A stretch of 6,772 nt of DNA, from positions 1 through 6,772 of the forward strand of contig JAICMB010000181.1 of NCBI GenBank assembly GCA_025929455.1, written 5' to 3'. This document shows positions 1 to 6,211 of this stretch, in pieces. The first letter of the stretch is position 1. The number at the start of each line of letters is the position of its first letter. Both the position numbers and the translations under genes were made by a program. The notes under the pieces were generated by a model. It did not search any database and was not told where the DNA came from. It was given only the letters and a program-made list of their open reading frames with translations. The DNA comes from Bryobacteraceae bacterium (GTDB lineage Bacteria > Acidobacteriota > Terriglobia > Bryobacterales > Bryobacteraceae).

Positions 1-2
1 AA

Positions 3-182
3 GAAGACGCGTCCCACACCCCCGCGCCCTACGCGCCGGCAACGGATGGCTTCGTTTTTCAAGTAGCTGAAATCAAGCAGTTTATCCGCCGCTACAACCG
101 CTCCGCCTATGCCCGCGACTACCAATACGGCGACTCCGTCGAGTCCGCGAAAGCCCTCCGCGACTTCGCAAACGCCGCGTGA
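3..182 (+). CDS. C-terminal fragment of an unrecognised protein
   Basis: An open frame enters from the left edge and ends at TGA 180-182, giving 59 residues with no start codon in view, so the gene begins outside the window. The tail is Tyr/Arg rich and looks like a folded protein end: it contains EIKQFIRRYNRSAYARDY, followed by an acidic/Ala stretch ending in DFANAA. Wobble positions are almost all G or C, as in the real genes further along, which supports coding. I do not recognise the family and see no catalytic motif, membrane segment or repeat. It converges on the minus-strand cheB-like pseudogene, with about 100 bases between them. It is probably real, but its function is unknown. Confidence 0.6.
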   Translation, partial: EDASHTPAPYAPATDGFVFQVAEIKQFIRRYNRSAYARDYQYGDSVESAKALRDFANAA

Positions 183-197
183 CGAGAAAAACAGGTA

Positions 198-223
198 GGA
201 CAGGCAGTCTCCGCTGCCTGTCC
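198..223 (-). terminator. Hairpin terminator for the minus-strand cheB-like unit
   Basis: GGACAGGCAG (198-207) and CTGCCTGTCC (214-223) are perfect inverted repeats: a 10-bp GC-rich stem with a 6-base loop. Read on the minus strand, the stem is followed after a few bases by a run of five T (the A-run at 187-191 on the plus strand), as in a Rho-independent terminator, although the T-run is set back from the stem by about six bases. It lies about 60 bases past the stop of the minus-strand pseudogene and just past the stop of the plus-strand fragment. It could therefore act on both convergent genes, but there is no T-run on the plus side. Confidence 0.65.
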
Positions 224-283
224 CTGGCGCTCTGCACAGCTAACGCGTCTCCTAAATAGCCGCACGCGACATCGCAGCGCCGC

Positions 284-1261
284 TCAGGCATCGCTAATCT
301 GATCTTCAGGCGTGCGCATCCCCAGCAGGATCTGCCGTATCGTCGCAGCCGACGATTCGCGCTCGGCGACCTGTTCTTCATGAAGGCCCGCGGTGCGATA
401 GTGATCATGTTGTTGTGCGCGCGCGGCCATGCGGCGGCGCATGGAAGCGGATTCTTCGAGAGCCCGCAGCGCGGCCCACAGCGCGCGCTCGACGGATTCG
501 TTTTGCTCTATGGCGAGAGCCGACGTACTGTAGGCGTGTCCGACACGGCGGCGGAAGCGCGGGACCTGGCCATCTGCGATCTCCCACAACGTGCCGTGGC
601 AGTACGGACACTATACACGGATGGATCGCCGGTGGTTCACGTCATCATCGAGAGCGGACATCAGAGCCTCTGATGCGGCATTTTCCTCTGCCATTTGTGA
701 ACCGGGCGCGGTCGGATCGGGGCGCGCCGGGCGGCCGTGGCGCGCCAGTTGGGCCAGCGTGCCGGGAATGTCGGCGAGTTTGAGAACATAGTCAACCTTC
801 GCGGCCGCGAGCCCGCTTTGCGGCATACCGGAGTAGGCCGCTTCCAGAGGATCCTGTAGGATCGCGATGCCGCGGCGATCTTTTACGGCGCGCAGGCCGG
901 CAGCGCCGTCATCGAGCGTTCCCGTAAGAATCACGCCGGTTACGCGCGGCCCGAAAGTGAGCGCCGCGGAGCGGAACAGCGGATCGACTGCGGGCCGGTG
1001 GCGGTTCTCGCGTGGACCGCGAGTGGGGGCGTATGGTAAAAATTTTTCGCCGTCCACGGCATGCTGCGCCGCGAGCGGCCCCGACGCGGAGAGGATGCGT
1101 GGGAGCATGCTCTTGCCCTCCGGCCAGATATGCAGAACGACCAACACCGCGGCGCGGAGGTCCGCGGGCAAACCGGCGGCGATCGAGCGCAAGGCCTCCA
1201 CGCCCCCGGCGGAAGCCTCGATCACGATAACGTCGTTGCCGCCCGAGGATCTCTGGTTCAA
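284..1261 (-). pseudogene. Stand-alone CheB-type protein-glutamate methylesterase, interrupted by an in-frame stop
   Basis: Translation from TTG at 1261 gives a CheB methylesterase domain without a receiver domain. Candidate catalytic residues are all present: Ser17 in EASAGG, His44 in VVLHIWP and Asp118 in LTGTLDDG. The signature RGPRENRHRPAVDPLFRSAA is also clear. The frame hits TAG at 613-611 after residue 216, then continues in the same frame as CPYCHGTLWEIADG and the RVGHAYS, ALWAALRALEE region down to TGA 286-284. Relatives carry both parts in one protein of about 340 residues; here the total is about 325 codons. About 18-20 residues that usually read like 'grIYVAPPDHHL...' are missing near residue 77. 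The usual GASAGG is EASAGG, and the conserved Cys of FRCRVGH is Arg. The start is TTG because TAG 1273-1271 blocks any upstream start; AGGGA (1272-1268) is a fair ribosome-binding site. The family demethylates or deamidates chemoreceptor glutamates. The first 216 residues might still be made, but the gene looks decayed. Confidence 0.85.
611..613 (-). other. In-frame amber codon splitting the CheB-like gene
   Basis: On the minus strand the codons run CGT GTA TAG TGT CCG TAC TGC CAC, that is R V stop C P Y C H. The CPxC motif that follows is a recognisable part of the same protein family, and the frame is unchanged across the stop, so this is a nonsense codon and not a frameshift. The residue before CPxC in relatives is often Ser or Thr, so a TCG to TAG change is one simple route (inference). 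Confidence 0.85.
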
Positions 1262-1286
1262 GAAAGGTCCCTACGTTCCGGTCCTC

Positions 1287-1294
1287 AGTATAGT
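1287..1294. promoter_or_regulatory. Overlapping divergent -10-like boxes between the cheB-like pseudogene and the hybrid kinase
   Basis: The 45-base spacer between the two divergent starts contains TATAGT on the plus strand (1289-1294) and TATACT on the minus strand (1292-1287), each 5 of 6 matches to TATAAT and sharing four bases. No convincing -35 hexamer is visible for either direction. If the plus-strand box is used, transcription would start only a few bases before the GTG at 1307, giving a near-leaderless mRNA. That would fit the lack of a ribosome-binding site there. The call rests on hexamer matches alone. Confidence 0.25.
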
Positions 1295-1306
1295 TGTATT
1301 GTTCCA

Positions 1307-4300
1307 GTGCGAAAGCGGACGCAATCCTCCGGGAAGAAGAAGCAGCGCGGCCGGGTGCCCGCCAACCGGGCGCAGACACGCGCCGCCAAACCGCGGCAGC
1401 CGGCCGTGGCGCACGAGCAACAGGAGCGCATAGCGCAACAGGCAACCGTCGAGGACAGCACGGCGGAGCGCGGCCCGACGCTGAAGTTTCCGGTGATCGC
1501 GGCGGGCGCCTCGGCGGGCGGCATCAAAGCCTTCTCCGAGCTGCTCGATCACCTGCCTTCCGATATTCACGCCGCGCTCGTTTACATCCAGCACCTCGAT
1601 CCGCGGCGGCGTAGCGCGCTCACCGAAGTAGTGGCCCGGCACACCGCGATGCCTGTGGTAACCGCGGAGTCCGGCATGCGGCTCGAAGCGAAACACGTGT
1701 ATGTGATTCCTCCGGACGCGACCATGACAGTGACGGGCGGCATCCTGAAGCTGGAGCCGCGCGGAAATGACCAGCACCTCCACTTTCCGGTGGACGCGTT
1801 TCTGCGCAGTCTCGCCGGCGATCAGGGGTCGCAAGCCATTGGCGTGGTGCTATCGGGCGCCGCCTCCGACGGTACGCTGGGACTGCGTGCCGTGAAAGCG
1901 GCGGGCGGGATCACGTTCGCGCAGGACGAGGCCAGCGCGGAGCACGATGGCATGCCGCGCAGCGCGGTGGTGGCGGGGTGCGCGGATCGGGTGCTGCCGC
2001 CGGCGGAAATCGCGCGCGAAATCGCCGGCATCACGGCACATTCTTACATCGGCCGTAAGCAGGCCGAAGAGGCGATGCCCGCCGGCGCGGAAGCGGCCCT
2101 CTCGGCCATCTTCGCGCTGCTGCGCACCCACACCGGCGTCGATTTTTCGTTCTACAAATCCAGCACGGTGAAGCGCCGCATCGCGCGCCGCATGGCGCTG
2201 CACCGCGTCGAGGGCGTCGAGCAATATCTCACGTATCTGCGCGGCCACAAAGAAGAGATCCGCGCGCTTTACGACGACATTCTGATTAACGTAACCGGAT
2301 TTTTCCGGGACCCGGATACGTTTGAAGCGCTCAAGAAGACGGTGTTTCCGCGCATTTTCGACCGCCGCCGCGAAGGGCCGGTGCGCGTGTGGGCGCCGGG
2401 CTGCGCTACCGGCGAGGAGCCGTATTCGATCGCGATCGCGATCCTGGAATTCCTGGGCGAGCGTGCCGAGGGGTTCGAAATCCAGATTTTCGCGTCCGAT
2501 ATCAGCGAACGGGCGCTGGCGCAGGCCCGCGCGGGGGTGTATCCGGAGAGCATTGCGCGCGACGTCTCGGCGGAGCGGCTGCGGCGGTTCTTCGTCAAAC
2601 TTCAGCCCGGCTATCAAATCAGCAAACGTATTCGCGACATGTGCGTCTTCTCCCGGCAAAACCTCGCCAGGGATCCGCCGTTTTCGAGAATCGACCTGAT
2701 CGGTTGCCGCCATCTGCTGATCCATCTGGGTCCGGTATTGCAGCGCCGCATTTTACCGGTCTTCCATTACGCCCTGAAGCCATCGGGCTTCCTGGTCCTG
2801 GGTTCGTCGGCGAGCATCGGCGACCACGCGGAAATGTTTGCGTCGGTCGACAAAAAGCACAACATCTATACGCGCAAGGCGGCCGCTAGCCGTATTCCGC
2901 TGGACTTTACGGTGTCGGATCAGGGTTACGAGCCCCCCCAGCCCGTATTGCACGGGAACATTGGACAGCAAACGGAGCTGCTGCGCGAAGCGGATCGCGC
3001 GGTCTTGTCCCGATATACGCCTCCCGGCGTGGTAATCGATGACGACCTGAACATATTGCAGTTTCGCGGGAGAACCGGCCCGTATCTCGAGCCGGCTTCG
3101 GGTACGGCCAGCCTGAACCTGTTGCGCATGGCGCGCGAGGCGCTGGCGGTGGAGCTGCGCAACACCGTGCAAAAAGCGCGCAAGCAGAACGCGCCGGTCC
3201 GGCGTGAAGATCTGCACGTGATGTACGGCGGAGAGCTGAAGCACTTCGATATCGAGGTCGTTCCGTTGAAACGGTCCCCGGACCGGGAGCGCCGTTTTCT
3301 GGTCGTTTTTGACGAACGCCAGGCTGCTTTGCCTGCGCGGGCGCAAAAGGCGCGCGGTACCAAGCCGGGGAGCAAGGGGGAACGCGAGCTTCACGAATTA
3401 GAGCGCGAATTGGAGGCGACCAATGAATACCTCCAATCCATCATCGAAGCGCAGGAGGCCTCCAATGAAGAGCTGCGCGCCGCCAACGAAGACATCCAGT
3501 CCAGCAACGAAGAGCTTCAGAGCATCAACGAGGAACTGGAAACGGCAAAAGAGGACCTGCAGAGCGCCAACGAGGAGTTGAATACCGTAAACGAAGAGCT
3601 GCACACGCGCAACCTGCAACTGACGCAGGCGGGGAACGATCTCCTGAATCTGCTCAGTAATATAAGCATTCCGGTCGTGATGCTGAGTAACGACCTGCGC
3701 ATCCGCCGTTTCACGCCGGTCTCGGAGGAGGCCTTCAATCTCATTCCCACGGACGTGGGCCGGCCGATCAGTGATATAAAGTTCAAAATCGACGTCCCGA
3801 ATCTGGAGGCGTTGCTGAAGGACGTGCTCAAGAATTTGACGGCGAAGACAGTGGAGGTGAAGGACGCGAATGGACACGCGTATTCGCTTCGCGTCCGGCC
3901 CTACCGCACGGAAAACAACCAGATCGACGGCGTCGTGATGGTGCTGGTGGACATGGATCCGGCGCGAAATCTGGCGCCGGAGAACGAAACGGCGCCGGAC
4001 CCGCAGCAGGTCATGCTCGGCCTTACCGAGAGTGTGCGTGAAGAGAAGGAGAGCTTGAGCCAGTTCGCGGCGAAGCTGATCGCGGCGCACGAGGAAGAGA
4101 GGCGCAGGGTGGCGCGAGAACTGCACGACGACATGAACCAGCGGTTGGCGCTGCTTGGGGTCGAGCTGTCGAATGTCGAGGGGGCGCTAACGGCTGCGGG
4201 CTGGAACCAGGAGCAGGTGAACCGCATGCGCTCGTGCCTGACCGATTTGGCGGAGCGAACCCGGCAGATCGCGTATGAGTTACACCCTTCCATCATTGAG

Positions 4301-4720
4301 GACTTGGGGCTGATCCCCGCCATAGAAAACTTCTGCCAGCAATACGCCGAAATCGAGAAGATCAGGGTGGATTTCCGGCACAGTGCGGCGCAACGCGGAC
4401 TTCCGCGGGACGTAGCGCTGTGTCTATACCGGGTGGTGCAGGAATCGCTGCGGAACATCGCCAAGCACGCGCAGGCGGAGCACGTATCGGTGCGGCTCAT
4501 GCACGTAGATTCGGCGGTGCACCTGACCGTGAAAGACGACGGGATCGGGTTCGAAATGGAAAAGGGAGAGCCACGGCGCGGCCTGGGAATCACGGGCATG
4601 GAGGAACGCGCACGCCTGCAAGGGGGCACGCTGGCGATCCGGTCCAAGCCCGAACACGGAACCGAGGTATCGCTGCAGATTCCCTTGCGCAACATGGTAC
4701 AAACAGCGGCGGATTCATGA
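1307..4720 (+). CDS. CheB-CheR-PAS-coiled coil-PAS-HisKA_3 hybrid sensor histidine kinase
   Basis: A 1137-residue cytoplasmic multidomain signalling protein with no membrane segment. Order: a basic Lys/Arg linker (1-58); CheB methylesterase domain (about 59-242; Ser69 in GASAGG, His96, Asp188 in SGAASDG); CheR methyltransferase domain (about 263-524; NVTGFFRDP at 328-336, SAM-binding WAPGCATGEEPYS at 362-374); a PAS-like domain (about 568-670; ILQFRGRTGPYLEP); a coiled coil (about 690-776) with tandem NEEL heptads; a second PAS (about 777-886); HisKA_3 dimerisation domain with His940 in RELHDD; and a HATPase with N box ESLRNIAKHA, DDGIGF and RGLGITGM. The kinase core has DesK/NarX-type features (YELHPS..EDLGL) and should phosphorylate the regulator that follows, which overlaps by 4 bases. 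The frame stays open back to 1061, but those codons lie antisense to the cheB-like gene. GTG 1307 is chosen because it starts a typical basic tail; GTG 1355 and 1406 are alternatives, and none has a good ribosome-binding site. Oddity: the CheR motif usually CRNLLIYL reads CRHLLIHL (467-474). Confidence 0.93.
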   Translation: MRKRTQSSGKKKQRGRVPANRAQTRAAKPRQPAVAHEQQERIAQQATVEDSTAERGPTLKFPVIAAGASAGGIKAFSELLDHLPSDIHAALVYIQHLDPRRRSALTEVVARHTAMPVVTAESGMRLEAKHVYVIPPDATMTVTGGILKLEPRGNDQHLHFPVDAFLRSLAGDQGSQAIGVVLSGAASDGTLGLRAVKAAGGITFAQDEASAEHDGMPRSAVVAGCADRVLPPAEIAREIAGITAHSYIGRKQAEEAMPAGAEAALSAIFALLRTHTGVDFSFYKSSTVKRRIARRMALHRVEGVEQYLTYLRGHKEEIRALYDDILINVTGFFRDPDTFEALKKTVFPRIFDRRREGPVRVWAPGCATGEEPYSIAIAILEFLGERAEGFEIQIFASDISERALAQARAGVYPESIARDVSAERLRRFFVKLQPGYQISKRIRDMCVFSRQNLARDPPFSRIDLIGCRHLLIHLGPVLQRRILPVFHYALKPSGFLVLGSSASIGDHAEMFASVDKKHNIYTRKAAASRIPLDFTVSDQGYEPPQPVLHGNIGQQTELLREADRAVLSRYTPPGVVIDDDLNILQFRGRTGPYLEPASGTASLNLLRMAREALAVELRNTVQKARKQNAPVRREDLHVMYGGELKHFDIEVVPLKRSPDRERRFLVVFDERQAALPARAQKARGTKPGSKGERELHELERELEATNEYLQSIIEAQEASNEELRAANEDIQSSNEELQSINEELETAKEDLQSANEELNTVNEELHTRNLQLTQAGNDLLNLLSNISIPVVMLSNDLRIRRFTPVSEEAFNLIPTDVGRPISDIKFKIDVPNLEALLKDVLKNLTAKTVEVKDANGHAYSLRVRPYRTENNQIDGVVMVLVDMDPARNLAPENETAPDPQQVMLGLTESVREEKESLSQFAAKLIAAHEEERRRVARELHDDMNQRLALLGVELSNVEGALTAAGWNQEQVNRMRSCLTDLAERTRQIAYELHPSIIEDLGLIPAIENFCQQYAEIEKIRVDFRHSAAQRGLPRDVALCLYRVVQESLRNIAKHAQAEHVSVRLMHVDSAVHLTVKDDGIGFEMEKGEPRRGLGITGMEERARLQGGTLAIRSKPEHGTEVSLQIPLRNMVQTAADS
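3455..3601 (+). repeat. Seven tandem 21-base heptad repeats (NEEL coiled coil)
   Basis: Within the hybrid kinase, seven consecutive 7-residue units of the form xxxNEEL occur: EASNEEL, RAANEDI, QSSNEEL, QSINEEL, ETAKEDL, QSANEEL, NTVNEEL. A degenerate eighth unit (HTRNLQL) follows. The DNA repeats with a 21-base period but is diverged between units. It is part of a longer coiled coil between the two PAS domains. This NEEL-rich helix is characteristic of CheB/CheR/PAS hybrids and probably forms the dimeric signalling stalk. It is not a mobile or satellite repeat. Confidence 0.85.
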
Positions 4721-5340
4721 CGCCGATGCGTCCACGCTTGCTGCTGGCCGACGATCACACGCTGGTAGGCGAGGCGATCGCGCGCGCTTTGGGGGAACGT
4801 TATCAATTGCTGGCGATCGTGGACAACGGCAAAGATGCGCTCGAGACCGCGCTGGCGCTGCATCCCGACGTGTGCATCCTGGACGTGAGCATGCCGCGGA
4901 TGACGGGGATAGAAGCGGCGCGCAAGCTGCGGGCGGCGGCGCCGGGCATCCGCGTGGTGTTTCTCACCATGCACTCGGAACCGCAGTACATCCGCGAGGC
5001 CATGGCGACCGGGGCACGGGGATACGTGCTGAAGACGTCGGGGATCGCGGAATTGGAGGCGGCGCTGCGGGAGGCGCTGGCAGGGCGGACGTATATCGAG
5101 CCGGCGCTGGCGGAGGCAGCGCGCTCGGCAGCGGCGCTTCGCGAGCCTCTGACACCGCGACAGCGCGAGGTGCTGCGCCTCGTGGCGGCGGGAATGTCGG
5201 CCAAAGAAGTGGCCGGCGAGCTCGGAATATCCACGAAAACGGCGGAGTTTCACAAAGCTGCGCTGATGCGGCGTCTGAACGCGGATAGCAGCGCCGACCT
5301 GGTCCGCTACGCGATCAAGCACGGGATCGCCGCCGAATAA
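4717..5340 (+). CDS. NarL/FixJ-family response regulator
   Basis: A 207-residue two-domain transcription regulator. The receiver domain (about 6-125) has the acidic pair Asp12-Asp13, phosphoacceptor Asp56 in CILDVSMP, Thr84 in FLTMH and Lys106 in YVLKTSG, so all switch residues are present. The C-terminal LuxR-type helix-turn-helix (about 144-205) starts with LTPRQREVLRLVAAGMSAKE and contains the recognition-helix region GISTKTAEFHKAALMRRL. The ATG at 4717 overlaps the kinase TGA (ATGA), which points to translational coupling and makes the upstream kinase the obvious phosphodonor. A longer frame reaches back to 4420 but would run through the kinase ATPase domain, so it is rejected. ATG at 4726 is a minor alternative start. 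Target genes are unknown; repeats just downstream could be sites for it, but nothing here shows that. Confidence 0.95.
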   Translation: MTPMRPRLLLADDHTLVGEAIARALGERYQLLAIVDNGKDALETALALHPDVCILDVSMPRMTGIEAARKLRAAAPGIRVVFLTMHSEPQYIREAMATGARGYVLKTSGIAELEAALREALAGRTYIEPALAEAARSAAALREPLTPRQREVLRLVAAGMSAKEVAGELGISTKTAEFHKAALMRRLNADSSADLVRYAIKHGIAAE

Positions 5341-5348
5341 TTCGGAAG

Positions 5349-5371
5349 GGTAAGGAAACTTACCAGTTTCC
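5349..5371. promoter_or_regulatory. Two overlapping, mutually exclusive inverted repeats after the regulator gene
   Basis: GGTAAG (5349-5354) and CTTACC (5359-5364) pair perfectly around a GAAA loop. GGAAAC (5354-5359) and GTTTCC (5366-5371) pair around a six-base loop. The two stems share bases, so only one can form at a time. There is no following T-run, so a classical terminator is not supported. The second repeat overlaps the likely -35 element at 5368-5373, so these may be DNA operator half-sites and not RNA structures. The stems are only 6 bp each, so chance is possible. Confidence 0.35.
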
Positions 5372-5395
5372 CATACGCGCTCCGCGACATATAAT
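5368..5395 (+). promoter_or_regulatory. Sigma70-like promoter for the small ORF-Uma2-phosphatase unit
   Basis: A perfect -10 hexamer TATAAT at 5390-5395 lies 16 bases after TTCCCA (5368-5373), a 4-of-6 match to TTGACA. The region downstream is AT-rich compared with its surroundings. Transcription would start near 5402, leaving a leader of about 34 bases before the ATG at 5436. It is the best promoter match in the window and marks the start of a new unit after the two-component pair. Confidence 0.6.
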
Positions 5396-5435
5396 ATGAT
5401 TGTTTAGCTAACCAGTTTATTTTGGACAGGTCGCC

Positions 5436-5669
5436 ATGCCTATTCTGACGACGCCCTTGCGCGTGATCCGCATCCACGATTTCGACGAGACCGCCGGTAC
5501 CTACCACGGCACGCTTATGGCAATCCCGGCCGGGGAGCGGGTGGTGCTCGACTTATCGCAAGCCCCGGTGAAGAATATGGTGCGGCTGCGCTGGGACGAG
5601 CATGAGTATGCTGCGTTCGAGTGCGACCTGCTGGCCGCGATGGGCATGGAACTCCCCGCGGCATCATAA
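5436..5669 (+). CDS. Small hypothetical protein, 77 residues
   Basis: ATG at 5436 is preceded by GGACAGG (5424-5430), a modest ribosome-binding site five bases upstream, and by a good promoter. The product is a soluble acidic protein with no signal peptide or membrane segment. The first half (VIRIHDFDETAGTYHGTL, then GERVVLDLS) looks like a small beta-rich fold, and the C-terminus (WDEHEYAAFECDLLAAMGM) looks helical. I do not recognise a family. It ends 35 bases before the Uma2 gene on the same strand and is probably cotranscribed with it. An accessory or partner role is possible but rests only on position. It is not clearly an antitoxin: there is no DNA-binding motif in view. Confidence 0.7.
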   Translation: MPILTTPLRVIRIHDFDETAGTYHGTLMAIPAGERVVLDLSQAPVKNMVRLRWDEHEYAAFECDLLAAMGMELPAAS

Positions 5670-5704
5670 GTGCGGGACAATTCTCCCTTAACATAGGAAC
5701 AGCT

Positions 5705-6211
5705 ATGGAAACCGGCACGCTCGTGTCCGTGGAGGAATATCTGTGCACCGCCTACGAGCCGGACCGTGAGTACGTGGATGGCGTGCTCGTGGAGCGGAAC
5801 GTGGGCAAAAGGAAACACAGCCGTTTACAAACGCGGATCATCACCCATCTCGCATCGTTCGAGGCTGGGGAAGGTGTGGTCGTATTGACGGAGCAGCGGG
5901 TCAGGATCGGACCTACTCGTTTCCGGATTCCCGATGTGTGCGCCTTGCGCGCGAGCGATCCGAATGATCAGGTCGTACAGCGGCCGCCGCTGCTTTGCGT
6001 GGAGATACTATCGCCGGACGACAGTATGTCTCAGACGCAGGAGAAGGTGGAAGAGTATCTGGCGAGCGGCGTTCCGATGGTGTGGATTCTCGACCCCTGG
6101 CGGCGTAAAGCGTACATGGCCGATGCCGCCGGCGTGCGCGAGGCGAAGGACGGGCGGGTGGCGGTCCCGGGCACGGGAATTGCCGTTGAGTGCGCGGCGC
6201 TTTGGGAGTAA
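5705..6211 (+). CDS. Uma2-family (DUF820) PD-(D/E)xK nuclease-like protein
   Basis: A 168-residue protein with the usual Uma2 layout and length slightly under the typical 180-200. The N-terminus has SVEEYL and the YEPDREYVDGVLVER segment. The putative active site is Asp77 in RIPDV, Glu100 in CVEILSPDD and Lys114 in KVEEYLASGVPMVWILDP, matching the PD-(D/E)xK pattern. The family is predicted to be nuclease-like and is abundant in cyanobacteria, Acidobacteriota and similar genomes, often in many copies; its cellular role is poorly known. ATG at 5705 has AGGA at 5695-5698, six bases upstream. The frame is open back to 5621, but that would overlap the preceding gene and add unrelated residues. 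Its stop shares a base with the next start, so the phosphatase is probably translated with it. Confidence 0.9.
   Translation: METGTLVSVEEYLCTAYEPDREYVDGVLVERNVGKRKHSRLQTRIITHLASFEAGEGVVVLTEQRVRIGPTRFRIPDVCALRASDPNDQVVQRPPLLCVEILSPDDSMSQTQEKVEEYLASGVPMVWILDPWRRKAYMADAAGVREAKDGRVAVPGTGIAVECAALWE

Noticed and set aside
284..589. Separate 101-residue gene starting at TTG 589
   Set aside because: Its sequence is the C-terminal part of the CheB-like family, in the same frame as the upstream piece and divided only by one TAG; the CPxC motif just before 589 belongs with it.
380..673. Plus-strand open frame with a hydrophobic, signal-peptide-like start
   Set aside because: It lies wholly antisense to the CheB-like pseudogene, whose family match is clear; the hydrophobic start is a by-product of the opposite strand.
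1061..1306. N-terminal extension of the hybrid kinase from the first ATG of the open frame at 1061
   Set aside because: These codons lie antisense to the CheB-like coding region, the translation resembles no domain, and the conserved part begins well after 1307.
3398..4126. Minus-strand 242-residue frame with repeated hydrophobic segments resembling a membrane protein
   Set aside because: The apparent repeats are the reverse complement of the NEEL heptads of the kinase coiled coil.
4420..4716. Upstream start for the response regulator
   Set aside because: It would overlap the kinase ATPase domain by 300 bases; the receiver domain begins right after ATG 4717, which has the typical ATGA coupling.
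3901..5322. Long minus-strand frame of 473 residues
   Set aside because: It is antisense to the kinase core and the response regulator, both with full motif sets; high GC content makes long antisense frames common.
5349..5371. Rho-independent terminator after the response regulator
   Set aside because: The stems are short and no T-run follows on either strand, so the repeats are listed only as possible regulatory sites.
5621..5704. Longer start for the Uma2 gene
   Set aside because: It overlaps the end of the preceding small gene and adds residues not seen in the family; ATG 5705 has a good AGGA site.
5670..5704. Weak GGGA/TCCC inverted repeat between the small ORF and the Uma2 gene
   Set aside because: Only four base pairs with a six-base loop; too short to support a terminator or regulatory structure.
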